A stretch of 64,000 nucleotides of DNA from Hyphococcus sp. (GCA_021776245.1 JAJFGF010000039.1:124001-188000), one strand, 5' to 3'. Shown: positions 34,950-43,777, counted from the stretch's first letter. The notes: a model not told the origin generated them from the letters alone. Program-made: numbers and translations.

Positions 34950-36907
34950 GTCTTATCCTCTGTCTCAAGAACAATGAGCTTTGCACGAATGGCGATTTGA
35001 TCGCCTTCCCTGACAGGCGTCTCGGCGACAATGCCGTCGCGCGGCGCCTTCAGCTGGTGTTCCATTTTCATCGCTTCAATGGTTGTAACGATCTGTCCTT
35101 TGGCGACTTTGTCGCCGGGCCTGACCGCAACGCTGGTGACCAGACCAGCCATCGGCGCAACAACGCTGTCCGTTGCGCCGCCGGCGCCAGAAGACGGCGC
35201 ATAAGTTACGTCGTCAAAGGTAAAATGCACATCATTATGTTTGATGTTGATCGCCGTACCGCGCCGCAGCGCGATTGCCGTTTGCTGGCGCCCGGCGGAG
35301 CGAAAGACAAGATGCGTTCCGTCATGAGAAATAACTTCAATCGAACAGCTTTTCTCAGCGAGGCGTCCGGTGATGATGCGTCCGTCAATCTTTGCAGCGC
35401 CTTCTGTCAGTTCATCGCCGCAATGCAGCTTCAATGGAAAAAACTGCGCGCCCCGTGAATTCCAGCCGGTCAGCAAACCGCCCTGCGGGGCGTCGATTGA
35501 AACCGCTGCGGCAATGGCAATGTCGAGGGCGCCCGGCGTCCACCCCTCGCCGCAGATCGCGTCAAGATTATCTTCTATATACCGTGTGTCTGCGTCGCCT
35601 TTGGCAAATGTCTCATCCTCCAGCAGGCGAATGAGAAACGCCGCATTGGTTCCGACGCCGAAAAGGATTGATTCACGCAAACCAGCGATGAGGCGCGCAC
35701 GCGCCTCATCGCGTGTCGCCCCATGGGCAATCACTTTTGCGATCATCGGATCATAATGCGCCGTTACCTGATCGCCGGTTTCTATGCCGGCATCCACGCG
35801 CAGACCGGCGCCCGCCGGAAAATCAAGAAACGCAATGTCGCCGGTTTGCGGCATGAATTGGTTCGCGGGATCTTCGGCGTAGAGCCGCGCTTCCATTGCC
35901 CAGCCGGACAGCGCTACATCTTTCTGCGCCAGCGGCAGCTTCTTACCTTCGGCAACATCGAATTGCAGCGCCACGAGATCCAGTCCGGTGACCATCTCGG
36001 TCACAGGGTGTTCCACCTGAAGGCGGGTGTTCATTTCAAGAAAATAAAATTCCGCGCGCATGGGATCATAGAGAAATTCAACCGTGCCCGCGCCGACATA
36101 ATCAACCGCCGCTCCCGCCTTTATGGCGGCGGCGCCCATGGCGGCGCGCGTTTCCTCGTTGATCACCGGCGATGGCGCTTCCTCAATGACTTTCTGGTTG
36201 CGCCGCTGCAGGGAACAATCGCGTTCGCCCAGATGAATAACATTGCCGTGGGCGTCGCCGAAAATTTGAATTTCAACATGGCGCGCGCCGATGACGGCGC
36301 GCTCAAGCAACAGTCTGCCATCGCCGAACGCGCTTTGCGCTTCGTTGCGCGCCGAAAGAAGCGCGGCAGGCAATTCATTTTTGCCGTGAACAATGCGCAT
36401 GCCGCGGCCGCCGCCGCCGGCGGACGCTTTGACCATCACCGGAAAGCCAATCCTGTCCGCCTCAGCAACAAACGTATCATCGGATTGATCGTCGCCCTGA
36501 TATCCCGGCACGCAGGGAACGCCCGCATCGATCATGCGGCGTTTCGCAATCGACTTGTCGCCCATGGCGGCGATCGCCGGCGCCGGGGGACCCATGAAAA
36601 TTATTCCCGCATCCACGCAGGCTTTTGCCAAATCAGCGCGCTCCGACAAAAATCCATAGCCCGGATGAATAGCATCGGCGCCCGTTTGTTTCGCAGCGCC
36701 GATAACAGCATCCACTTTGAGATAGCTTTCCGACGGCGCCGCGCCGCCGATATGGACGGCTTCATCGGCGCATCGCACATGCAGCGCATTGGCGTCGGCG
36801 TCGGAATAAACCGCAACGGTTTTAACGCCGCGCGCTTTGGCGCTGCGCATGACGCGGCAGGCAATCTCACCGCGATTGGCGACCAGAACTTTATGAATCG
36901 CCGTCAT
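34946..36907 (-). CDS. Biotin-dependent acyl-CoA carboxylase alpha subunit (AtuF/LiuD type)
   Basis: A 653-residue protein with biotin carboxylase domains at residues 1-445 (KVLVANRGEIACRV, ATP loop KASAGGGGRGMR, EMNTRLQVEHPVTE), a variable BT region, and a C-terminal biotinyl domain with the lysine K614 in EAMKMEH. It carboxylates the biotin arm; the beta subunit then carboxylates an acyl-CoA. The length fits methylcrotonyl- or geranyl-CoA carboxylase alpha. The order beta, acyl-CoA dehydrogenase, hydratase, alpha is that of atuCDEF. It overlaps both neighbours (1 and 4 bases). Confidence 0.92.
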   Translation of the reverse strand: MTAIHKVLVANRGEIACRVMRSAKARGVKTVAVYSDADANALHVRCADEAVHIGGAAPSESYLKVDAVIGAAKQTGADAIHPGYGFLSERADLAKACVDAGIIFMGPPAPAIAAMGDKSIAKRRMIDAGVPCVPGYQGDDQSDDTFVAEADRIGFPVMVKASAGGGGRGMRIVHGKNELPAALLSARNEAQSAFGDGRLLLERAVIGARHVEIQIFGDAHGNVIHLGERDCSLQRRNQKVIEEAPSPVINEETRAAMGAAAIKAGAAVDYVGAGTVEFLYDPMRAEFYFLEMNTRLQVEHPVTEMVTGLDLVALQFDVAEGKKLPLAQKDVALSGWAMEARLYAEDPANQFMPQTGDIAFLDFPAGAGLRVDAGIETGDQVTAHYDPMIAKVIAHGATRDEARARLIAGLRESILFGVGTNAAFLIRLLEDETFAKGDADTRYIEDNLDAICGEGWTPGALDIAIAAAVSIDAPQGGLLTGWNSRGAQFFPLKLHCGDELTEGAAKIDGRIITGRLAEKSCSIEVISHDGTHLVFRSAGRQQTAIALRRGTAINIKHNDVHFTFDDVTYAPSSGAGGATDSVVAPMAGLVTSVAVRPGDKVAKGQIVTTIEAMKMEHQLKAPRDGIVAETPVREGDQIAIRAKLIVLETEDKT

Positions 36908-37737
36908 CAGCCGTCAGACTCCTCATAAATCTCCACCCAGTCCGGCGCCTTTTTGGCGGCGAACGCCATGGCGCCGTCTTTGCCCCTGCCGCGCAGGCAG
37001 GCTGCAAATTCATTTGCCGCCATATCGAGAACAGCGGGATCGATCCTCGGGCCGGCGGCGTTAAAAACCCGCTTGGTCGCGGCATTGGCTTCGGGCTCGC
37101 AGCGCCCCACTGCGTTGAGTGAATCGAGAAGCGCCGCGTCAAGCGCATCGCCGGTGACAACCTTATCCACAAGACCAAGGCGCAATGCCTCAACGGCAGA
37201 AAAATGGGCGCCGGTGAGCGCGAGGCGGCGGGCGCCAAAGAGACCGATCTTGCGCAAGACAAATGGTCCGATTTGCGCGGGAACGACGCCAAGCGCCGTT
37301 TCCGAAAGCGAGAATTTTGTTGCCGCGTCGGCAATTGAAATGTCCGCCACCGAAATCAACCCATTGGCGCCGCCAAAGGCTGCGCCCTCGACAAGCGTGA
37401 TAAATACCTGCGGCACGGCATCGAGTTTCAGGAGCAGATCCCCGAAAACACGGTTGCCTTTGGCGACGGGATCGACTGCGTCCGGCGGCGGTTCGGGAAG
37501 CATCAACTGGTCGCCGAACTCCTTGATGTCGCCGCCGGCGCAAAAGCACCCGCCGGCGCCGCGCAGGACAAACACGCGGATCTCGCGATTTGCGGCGAGC
37601 CAATCGCAAAGAGCGGCCAACCCTTCAACCATCGCTGCAGTCAGGGCGTTTCTCGTGTTCGGACGATTGAGCGTTGCGATCAGCGTCGATTGACGCTGTT
37701 CAAGCACGATGTCCGTCAGATTCGGAAGTGCGGTCAT
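36907..37737 (-). CDS. Enoyl-CoA hydratase/isomerase family protein (AtuE/LiuC-like)
   Basis: A 276-residue crotonase-fold enzyme. The CoA/oxyanion segments FVLRGAGGCFCAGGDIKEFGDQL and GAAFGGANGL are present, followed by FSLSETALGVVPAQI with a candidate catalytic Glu. In Liu/Atu pathways this enzyme hydrates the 3-methylglutaconyl-type product of the carboxylase. The stop overlaps the alpha-subunit start by one base, and the start is 9 bases from the end of the acyl-CoA dehydrogenase gene. Operon position, rather than sequence alone, supports the substrate class. Confidence 0.85.
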   Translation of the reverse strand: MTALPNLTDIVLEQRQSTLIATLNRPNTRNALTAAMVEGLAALCDWLAANREIRVFVLRGAGGCFCAGGDIKEFGDQLMLPEPPPDAVDPVAKGNRVFGDLLLKLDAVPQVFITLVEGAAFGGANGLISVADISIADAATKFSLSETALGVVPAQIGPFVLRKIGLFGARRLALTGAHFSAVEALRLGLVDKVVTGDALDAALLDSLNAVGRCEPEANAATKRVFNAAGPRIDPAVLDMAANEFAACLRGRGKDGAMAFAAKKAPDWVEIYEESDG

Positions 37738-37746
37738 TTCATTGCC

Positions 37747-38928
37747 TCATTGCCTGTTCGTCTTGCCCGGCAGCGTGCCCATATATTTGCAGATGATCGA
37801 CAGCATGACTTCGTCAGCGCCGCCGCCGATCGATCCGAGACGCCCGTCGCGAAAGGCGCGCGAAACCAGCGTTTCCTCCATAAAGCCCATGCCGCCCCAA
37901 TATTGCAGGCAGCTGTCATTGACTTCGCGCGCGAGGCGGCCGGCTTTCAGTTTCGCCATAGACGCCAGCAGGGTCACGTCTTCGCCGGACATCATGCGGT
38001 CAACGGCGTCCCAGGAAAGCGACCGCAGCGCCTGGACTTCGGTTTTGAGTTCCGCCAGCCGGAAATGCACCACCTGATTATCAAGAATGCTCTTGCCGAA
38101 CGCCTTGCGCTGACCGCAATATTCGGCGGTCGCGTCGATCGTCGCATCAAGGCTGATAAGCCCGGAGAGCGCCGCCCAAAGCCGCTCCTCCTGGAACTGC
38201 ACCATCTGGTACATAAAGCCTGCGCCTTCATCGCCAATCCGATAACGCTGAGGCACGCGCACATCATCGAAGTAAAATTCCGCCGTATCGGAACTCCGCA
38301 TGCCGAGTTTTTTGAGCTTGCGCGCCACTTCGATGCCCTTGCGATGCTTGCCCTTGCCGTCTTTCAGGGGCAGGCAAATCAGCGTCTTGTTGCGATGCGC
38401 GGGATCGTCCGACGTATTGGCGAGAAGGCACATCCAGTCGGCCTGGGTGCCGCTGGTCGTCCACATCTTGCCGCCGGAAATCACATAATCATCGCCGTCT
38501 TTTTTCGCGGTCGTCTTGATCGAGGCAACGTCCGACCCGGCGCCGGTCTCCGACACGCCGAGACAGGCAACATAATCACCGGAGATCGAAGGACGCAGGA
38601 AATCTTCTTTCGCCGCATCGGAACCAAAGCGGGCGAGCGCCGGCGTCGCCATGTCGGTCTGAACGCCGATCGCCATCGGAATGCCCCCGCAATGAATATG
38701 GCCGAGGGTTTCAACCATCACGGCGCCATAGGACCAGTCTAACCCCATGCCGCCATATTCGGTCGGTTTGGTGATGCCGAGCAGGCCGAGATCGCCAAGC
38801 CCTTTGAACACCTGATGCGCGGGGAAAATTTCCGCTTCTTCCCATTCCTCGACGTAAGGATTGATCTCAGCGTCGATATATTTTTTCAGGGTCGCGCGGA
38901 TCTGTTCATGTTCCGGTGTGAGTTTCAT
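37747..38928 (-). CDS. Acyl-CoA dehydrogenase (AtuD/LiuA-like)
   Basis: A 393-residue flavoprotein of the acyl-CoA dehydrogenase family: CLGVSETGAGSDVASIKTTAKKDGDDYVISGGKMWTTSG (FAD-binding middle region), QFQEERLWAALSG, AFGKSILDNQVVHFRLAEL and the C-terminal GGMGFMEE and RLGSIGGGADEVML. It oxidises a branched acyl-CoA before carboxylation, passing electrons to ETF. The position between carboxylase beta and the hydratase matches atuD of the citronellol pathway. A repeat-rich 167-base gap separates it from the upstream beta gene. Confidence 0.9.
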   Translation of the reverse strand: MKLTPEHEQIRATLKKYIDAEINPYVEEWEEAEIFPAHQVFKGLGDLGLLGITKPTEYGGMGLDWSYGAVMVETLGHIHCGGIPMAIGVQTDMATPALARFGSDAAKEDFLRPSISGDYVACLGVSETGAGSDVASIKTTAKKDGDDYVISGGKMWTTSGTQADWMCLLANTSDDPAHRNKTLICLPLKDGKGKHRKGIEVARKLKKLGMRSSDTAEFYFDDVRVPQRYRIGDEGAGFMYQMVQFQEERLWAALSGLISLDATIDATAEYCGQRKAFGKSILDNQVVHFRLAELKTEVQALRSLSWDAVDRMMSGEDVTLLASMAKLKAGRLAREVNDSCLQYWGGMGFMEETLVSRAFRDGRLGSIGGGADEVMLSIICKYMGTLPGKTNRQ

Positions 38929-38984
38929 TTTGGACCTCTAAAATTCTCGTTGTCCCCGACGCCGCGCAGCATGAAATGATGCGC

Positions 38985-39029
38985 TGCAGATCCGGGATCT
39001 ATTCGACTTCTCTGGATCCCGTATCTGCA
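38985..39029. repeat. Imperfect inverted repeat in the operon gap
   Basis: The 15-base arms TGCAGATCCGGGATC (38985-38999) and GATCCCGTATCTGCA (39015-39029) pair at 14 of 15 positions around a 15-base loop. It resembles the scattered REP-type hairpins found between alphaproteobacterial genes and sits in the only sizeable gap in the carboxylase operon. Confidence 0.6.
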
Positions 39030-39061
39030 CAGCAGCAATCCTTGCCGCAGTGCGTACGGGA

Positions 39062-39098
39062 TGACGATTATGATCTTTTCGCATAATCATAATCGTCA
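39062..39098 (-). other. 13-bp stem-loop over the carboxylase beta stop codon
   Basis: TGACGATTATGAT and ATCATAATCGTCA form a perfect 13-bp stem with an 11-base loop. The TGA of the beta-subunit gene lies inside one arm. In the mRNA it would sit between the beta gene and the acyl-CoA dehydrogenase gene, where such structures set relative transcript stability or partial termination. The stem is AT-rich. Confidence 0.6.
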
Positions 39099-40712
39099 CA
39101 TCCTCGCCACGCCGAAAACATTCGGCCGTAACTGACGCGAAGCGGCTTCCGCAGCGGTATCAAGACAAAATGCCAGCACCTTGCGGCTGTCGCGCGGGTC
39201 GATCAGCCCGTCATCCCACAGCCGCGCCGTCGCAAACAGCGCACGGGATTCCGCGTCATATTGATCGACAATGTGTTTCGCCATGCCGTCGAGGAATTCC
39301 TTGTTTGGCTCTTCGCCTTTGCGCTTGGCGCCCTCTTCGGCGACGATACGCATGGTCTTCGCCGCCTGTTCGCCGCCCATCACCGCAATCCGGTTATTGG
39401 GCCAGGCGAAAATGAAGCGCGGATCAAAGGCGCGGCCGCACATACCGTAATTGCCGGCGCCGAAGGACGCGCCGATATGCAGCGTAAATTTCGGCACGGT
39501 CATATTGGTGACCGCCTGAATCATTTTTGATCCATGCTTGACGATGCCGCGCTGTTCCGCGTCCGTGCCGACGAGATAACCGGTGGTGTTTTGTAAAAAG
39601 ATCAGCGGCGTTCCCGCCTGCTCCATCAGCTGAATAAACTGCGCTGCCTTGGCGGCTCCGTCGGCGTCAATGGGACCATTATTGGAAATAATCCCCACTT
39701 GATGACCGGCAATCGCCCCGTGCGTACAAACCGTCGCCGGGCCGTAACCGTCCTTAAAACCCAGCATGTCCGAACCGTCCACGAGCCGCGCGATCACTTC
39801 TCGGGAATCATAGGGCTGGCGGTAATCGATCGGGACAACGCCAAGCAATTCTTCCGGGTCGTAACGCGGCTCCGCATAATTGACGGCGCGAGGCGGCTGG
39901 TTTTTGTTCCAGCCAAGCTTCGCGATAATTTCACGCGCGATGCGCAAACCGTCAGCGTCATTTTCAGCCATATACTCCGCCGTGCCGGAGACATGATAAT
40001 GCATCTCCGCCCCGCCAAGATCTTCGTCCGTGGCAATTTCGCCGGTCGCCGCTTTCAAAAGCGGCGGTCCGGCGAGAAAGATTTTCGAGCGCCCGCGCAC
40101 CGCAACCACATAATCCGACAAACCCGTCTGATAGGCGCCGCCCGCCGTTGATGATCCGTGCACAATGGATATGAGTGGGCAGCCGGCGGCGGACAGCCGC
40201 GCCATATTGGCGAAGGTCTTGCCGCCGGGCACAAACAAATCCGCCTGACGCATGAGATTGGCGCCGGCGCTTTCAATCAGCTGCACGAAGGGCAGTTTGT
40301 TCTGCAGCGCAATCTCCTGCCCCCGCAACGCTTTATGAATGCCCATGGGCGTCGCCGCGCCGCCCTTGATGCCGCTGTCGGACGCAGAAATAAAACAGCG
40401 CACGCCGGAAATGAAACCGATGCCCGACATGCCCCCGCCGCCGGAAATATTATGGTCGCCGTCATCATCGTGCATTTTATAGCCGCACAGGGTCGCAAGC
40501 TCGATAAAGGGCGCGCCGCGATCGAGCACCATCGCCAGGCGCTCGCGCGGCAGCAATTGCCCGCGCTTGTCGAATTTCGGTTTGGCGCGCGCGGAGGTCG
40601 CGACGATCTTGTTTTCCAGCGCCCGGAATTCCTCAATCAGCGCCAGATGGTCTGCGCGGTTTTTCGCAAACGCTTCGGCGCGGGGATCGATCTCGCTTTC
40701 AAAGACAGGCAT
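39096..40712 (-). CDS. Acyl-CoA carboxylase beta subunit (AtuC-like carboxyltransferase)
   Basis: A 538-residue carboxyltransferase of the crotonase superfamily with two CT domains. Segments such as FDKRGQLLPRERLAMVLDRGAPFIELATLCGYKM, GIKGGAATPMGIHKALR, VHGSSTAGGAYQTGLSDYVVAVRG, FLAGPPLLKAATGEIATDEDLGGAEMH and SFGAGNYGMCGRAFDPRF are present. They agree better with what I recall of geranyl-CoA carboxylase beta (AtuC) than with LiuB, which suggests a longer or bulkier substrate than 3-methylcrotonyl-CoA. First gene of the operon, divergent from a TetR gene with a palindromic operator in the 39-base gap. No good ribosome site is visible. Confidence 0.88.
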   Translation of the reverse strand: MPVFESEIDPRAEAFAKNRADHLALIEEFRALENKIVATSARAKPKFDKRGQLLPRERLAMVLDRGAPFIELATLCGYKMHDDDGDHNISGGGGMSGIGFISGVRCFISASDSGIKGGAATPMGIHKALRGQEIALQNKLPFVQLIESAGANLMRQADLFVPGGKTFANMARLSAAGCPLISIVHGSSTAGGAYQTGLSDYVVAVRGRSKIFLAGPPLLKAATGEIATDEDLGGAEMHYHVSGTAEYMAENDADGLRIAREIIAKLGWNKNQPPRAVNYAEPRYDPEELLGVVPIDYRQPYDSREVIARLVDGSDMLGFKDGYGPATVCTHGAIAGHQVGIISNNGPIDADGAAKAAQFIQLMEQAGTPLIFLQNTTGYLVGTDAEQRGIVKHGSKMIQAVTNMTVPKFTLHIGASFGAGNYGMCGRAFDPRFIFAWPNNRIAVMGGEQAAKTMRIVAEEGAKRKGEEPNKEFLDGMAKHIVDQYDAESRALFATARLWDDGLIDPRDSRKVLAFCLDTAAEAASRQLRPNVFGVARM

Positions 40713-40727
40713 TCATCAGGCCTTGAC

Positions 40728-40751
40728 AAAACAATATGATCGTATTGTTTT
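40728..40751. promoter_or_regulatory. Palindromic operator between carboxylase operon and tetR
   Basis: A 24-base near-perfect palindrome whose half-sites agree at 11 of 12 positions (outer arms AAAACAATA / TATTGTTTT). It fills most of the 39 bases between the divergent starts. A TTGACA box at 40723-40728 touches it. A TetR dimer bound here would block transcription in both directions, as AtuR does in Pseudomonas. Confidence 0.75.
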
Positions 40752-41402
40752 ATGCTGATGAGCGAGTCCGGTCAAGAGCAAAAAGCGCCGTCGCGGCGTC
40801 ACGAAAAGCCGCCTTCGCGGCAGGAGCAAAAGTCGGAGGCCACCCGCCGGCGCATCTGCGAGGGCGCGGCGCGCTGTCTGTTCGCCAATGGCTATCACCG
40901 GACGTCGATTAAACAGATTACCGAATATGCCGGGGTCAGCCAGGGCGCCCTGCAACATCATTTTCCGTCCAAAGATGATCTTGTTGAAGCGGCGGCAGAG
41001 TTCCTGCTGACACGTTCGCTGAAATGGTTCGCGATGGTCAAGATTGAGCTCGCGAAAGATCGCGGCGCCTTTGGCGACGTCATTCGGCGCTCCTGGCGCG
41101 AGCAGTTTACGACGGACGAATATGGCGCCCTGCTGGAAATCATGACCGCAGCGCGCACTGACGACAATCTGCGCGCACGCATTGCACCGAAACTCGATGA
41201 CTGGCGCGTCGCGATTGAAAACGAACTGCGCGACATTCTCCATCCGTATGCAGGAAATGTAGAAAGTCTGTCAGCGCTGCTTAACATTTCTCTTTGCATG
41301 ATGACCGGCCTGCTCGTGCATGAAGGGCTGCTCGGCGACGAAACCCGCATGAATATGATGCTTGAGCAGTGGATTTCGCTGGTCGTCGAAAGCAAGGGCT
41401 GA
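40752..41402 (+). CDS. TetR-family repressor, likely regulator of the carboxylase operon
   Basis: A 216-residue regulator. After a charged 26-residue N-terminal extension comes the TetR HTH: ATRRRICEGAARCLFANGYHRTSIKQITEYAGVSQGALQHHFPSKDDLVEAAAEFLL. The C-terminal ligand domain is helical. It starts at the edge of the 24-base palindrome and is divergent from the AtuC-like gene, the arrangement seen for atuR. The ligand is expected to be an acyl-CoA of the pathway (inference). The mRNA leader would be very short or absent. Confidence 0.9.
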   Translation: MLMSESGQEQKAPSRRHEKPPSRQEQKSEATRRRICEGAARCLFANGYHRTSIKQITEYAGVSQGALQHHFPSKDDLVEAAAEFLLTRSLKWFAMVKIELAKDRGAFGDVIRRSWREQFTTDEYGALLEIMTAARTDDNLRARIAPKLDDWRVAIENELRDILHPYAGNVESLSALLNISLCMMTGLLVHEGLLGDETRMNMMLEQWISLVVESKG

Positions 41403-41501
41403 GCGTTCACAGCTTTGTGCAGTTCGAGCTGCCAAAACCGTTTTATCGGCTGATCGCCGCGCGATATTCTGCGCTCAACATTCATTTTTCACAGCGAGCG
41501 T

Positions 41502-41930
41502 ATGATGACCAATGAAACCAACGATTTTGCGGCGCAGGCGAACAAGTTTGGCGCTGATTATCTGCCCGGCCTGCTGGGCCTTCACTTCACGCGCGCCGGC
41601 GAGGGCTGGGTCGAGGCGGAAGTCGAGGTGAGAAAAGCGCTGATGGCGCCGAACGGTTTTCTTCACGCCGGCGCCGTCGTCAGCCTCGCTGACACCTGTT
41701 GCGGTTATGGCTGCGTGCGCGCGCTGCCCGAAGGCGCGACGGGATTTACAACGATCGAACTTAAATCCAATTTTCTAAGTTCCACTCATGACGGGCTTAT
41801 CACCTGCCGCGCAGAAGCGGCGCATCTGGGGCGCATGACGCAGCTCTGGGACGCCACCGTCAAAAGCGAAGCGACCGGCAAAGTCATGGCGCATTTTCGC
41901 TGTACGCAAATGGTGCTGTGGCCGCGATGA
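41502..41930 (+). CDS. PaaI-type hotdog thioesterase
   Basis: A 142-residue hotdog protein with the motif NGFLHAGAVVSLADTCCGYGC (residues about 49-69), where HAG replaces the commoner HGG, and TTIELKSNFLSS as the central strand. It probably hydrolyses an acyl-CoA or aryl-CoA thioester in the cytoplasm. It lies downstream of the TetR gene in the acyl-CoA island and may release CoA from a dead-end intermediate (inference). It is convergent with the alpha/beta-hydrolase gene, 3 bases away. Confidence 0.85.
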   Translation: MMTNETNDFAAQANKFGADYLPGLLGLHFTRAGEGWVEAEVEVRKALMAPNGFLHAGAVVSLADTCCGYGCVRALPEGATGFTTIELKSNFLSSTHDGLITCRAEAAHLGRMTQLWDATVKSEATGKVMAHFRCTQMVLWPR

Positions 41931-41933
41931 GAC

Positions 41934-42977
41934 TTACTCGGCGGGTGGCGCGGCGACCGCGTCGATCAACCGGATAATTTCCTGCGCAACAGCGTCTGCG
42001 GAATCTTCATGGGCGATAATCGCCAGATGATTATCTGCGTCCACTTCGACAACGCCGAAATCACGAGACGACGTCGCGGTGGTTTTGCCCCAGGCCACTT
42101 TTTGCGCCTCAAGATCGCTAAGCCTGTCTTCTTCGGTTTCTGAATCGCCAAACAGAGTGCCGGCGCCGGCGCCATAAATCACCATCACCGGCATATCGCC
42201 CAGGGTCTTGTTGTCCGCAGTCTCATGAAAAATCGTGCCGACATAGCGCCCGAGCCGCAGCATGGCGCGAACATTGGGCGACAGCGACATCCGCGCCTTA
42301 TAGGCAGCGATTGCATCTTGCGGAAAACCGGGATCGTCGAGTTCCGGTATGTCGCCACTCAAAAAGAGGCGCGTGACACCCAGCTCAGTAAATATTGTCG
42401 CCAGGGTGCATTTGACGGGACAGCCCTTCTGGCCTGACCGGCGTTCCGTTGGCGCGCCATCGTCGGCTTCAAATTCATGAAGGATGATTTCCGGATCAGC
42501 CGGCTCAATCATGACAAGGCCGGCCATGTCATTGGGGTAATGATCATAATAAATACGCCCGAGCATGCCGCCAAGGGAATGGCCAACAAGAATAAATGGT
42601 TCATCCATGCCCGCAGCATCACGCAACGCTTTCAAATCGCGCGCATGATCGGCGCCGTAACGCGGCCCAAAATCTTCATCGCTCCAGCCATAGCCCGCCC
42701 GGTCATAAGCACAGACCCGGGTTTCCTTTGCGAGCGGTTTCATCACCCGTTCCCAGCCCGACGCAATAAACGTAAAACCGCCCTCAAGGATCACCGTGGG
42801 CTTGTCGGTCTCCTCCCCAATGCACCAAAGGTGAAGTTTTCGGCCGCCGATATCGACGAGATCGCCGGGCGGTGGAAACGCAGCGCGATCTTTCGCCGCT
42901 GAAATCTGTTGATAGGCGCCGCCCGCGACAATCAGCGCGACAATGACCCAGCCAAAAAACTTCAATACCCGCAGCAT
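41934..42977 (-). CDS. Membrane-anchored alpha/beta hydrolase
   Basis: A 347-residue protein with an N-terminal signal-anchor (MLRVLKFFGWVIVALIVAGGAY) followed by an alpha/beta-hydrolase domain. The nucleophile elbow is GHSLGG, preceded by CAYDRAGYGWSDE; the C-terminal VDADNHLAIIAHED contributes the catalytic His. The domain should face the periplasm. A long frame continues upstream to 43580, but it is antisense to the divergent TetR gene and lacks the fold. It is divergent from that TetR gene, its likely regulator. Confidence 0.82.
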   Translation of the reverse strand: MLRVLKFFGWVIVALIVAGGAYQQISAAKDRAAFPPPGDLVDIGGRKLHLWCIGEETDKPTVILEGGFTFIASGWERVMKPLAKETRVCAYDRAGYGWSDEDFGPRYGADHARDLKALRDAAGMDEPFILVGHSLGGMLGRIYYDHYPNDMAGLVMIEPADPEIILHEFEADDGAPTERRSGQKGCPVKCTLATIFTELGVTRLFLSGDIPELDDPGFPQDAIAAYKARMSLSPNVRAMLRLGRYVGTIFHETADNKTLGDMPVMVIYGAGAGTLFGDSETEEDRLSDLEAQKVAWGKTTATSSRDFGVVEVDADNHLAIIAHEDSADAVAQEIIRLIDAVAAPPAE

Positions 42978-43130
42978 AGCCAATCCCAATCTGTTGCCCC
43001 GCTCTCCATACCGGCATATATAAAAGTAATCAACCGTTATCGGATTAACTGCATTGGATTTGCGGCGAAGCGATTGACGGGCCGGGCAAATATCCGGACT
43101 TTCGCAGCATCGCAGCGAATTGGAGGCGAA

Positions 43131-43724
43131 TTGAAAACCACGCGGCGCGATATTGCCGAGGCGGCTATGGCGCTCATGGCGGAGAACGGCTATCGCGGCG
43201 CATCCATCGGCGCCATCGAGGAAGCCGTTGGCCTCGCGCCGCGCGCCGGCGGGTTTTACCGGCATTTCAAAAACAAGGAAGAGATTCTGTTCGAGGCGAT
43301 GTCGGCTTATTCCGAGGAAATTCTGACCGAGCTCGACGAGATTAAATCCATGCCCGCGGGAACGCCGCGCGAGGAACTCACCTGGATGACACAGCGCATC
43401 GTTAAACATGCAGCGCGCCATCGTAATCTGCGGCTTGTGCTGCGCCGCGACGGACGCAATCTGCCGCGTGTCAGGGAAGCGATCAGAAACTACAATCAGG
43501 GCGACGCATGGGACATTTTTGTTGAATGGACGAGAAAACAAATTGGCAAAAAACGCATTGATCGAGCCGTCAAGCAACACACTTTCCTGATCTTCAGTAC
43601 GCTGGCGCTGATCCTTTATTTACAGGATTACGGCGAATTCCCGTTATCCCTTGACAAGGATGACGTGCTCGAACATTGGGTCGCGCGGTCGATTGATTAT
43701 CTGGAGGCGTATATCGGAACGTGA
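43131..43724 (+). CDS. TetR-family regulator divergent from the anchored hydrolase
   Basis: A 197-residue TetR regulator with the HTH TTRRDIAEAAMALMAENGYRGASIGAIEEAVGLAPRAGGFYRHFKNKEEILFEAM at the very N-terminus. A TTG at 43131, with GGAGG 5 bases upstream, is the best start; the frame upstream to 42909 is antisense to the hydrolase promoter region. The C-terminal domain is helical and ends YLEAYIGT. The neighbouring divergent hydrolase is its likely target; I found no convincing palindromic operator between them. Confidence 0.85.
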   Translation: MKTTRRDIAEAAMALMAENGYRGASIGAIEEAVGLAPRAGGFYRHFKNKEEILFEAMSAYSEEILTELDEIKSMPAGTPREELTWMTQRIVKHAARHRNLRLVLRRDGRNLPRVREAIRNYNQGDAWDIFVEWTRKQIGKKRIDRAVKQHTFLIFSTLALILYLQDYGEFPLSLDKDDVLEHWVARSIDYLEAYIGT

Positions 43725-43777
43725 TCGGCGGGCGGGCGCAAGAAAACAAAACTGCTTTCCCGCTTCTAGCATCCACA

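Noticed and set aside
35723-36928. A 401-codon plus-strand open frame
   Set aside because: It is exactly antisense to the biotin carboxylase gene, has no recognisable domain, and arises from the high third-position GC of the real gene. The same applies to 37690-38742 opposite the acyl-CoA dehydrogenase.
42978-43130. An operator for the second TetR (TAATC...GATTA)
   Set aside because: Only the outer five bases pair; the inner part does not, so the match is near chance.
42978-43580. An upstream extension of the anchored hydrolase to a 548-residue protein
   Set aside because: The added 200 residues are antisense to the TetR gene and its promoter; the signal-anchor at 42977 marks the true start.
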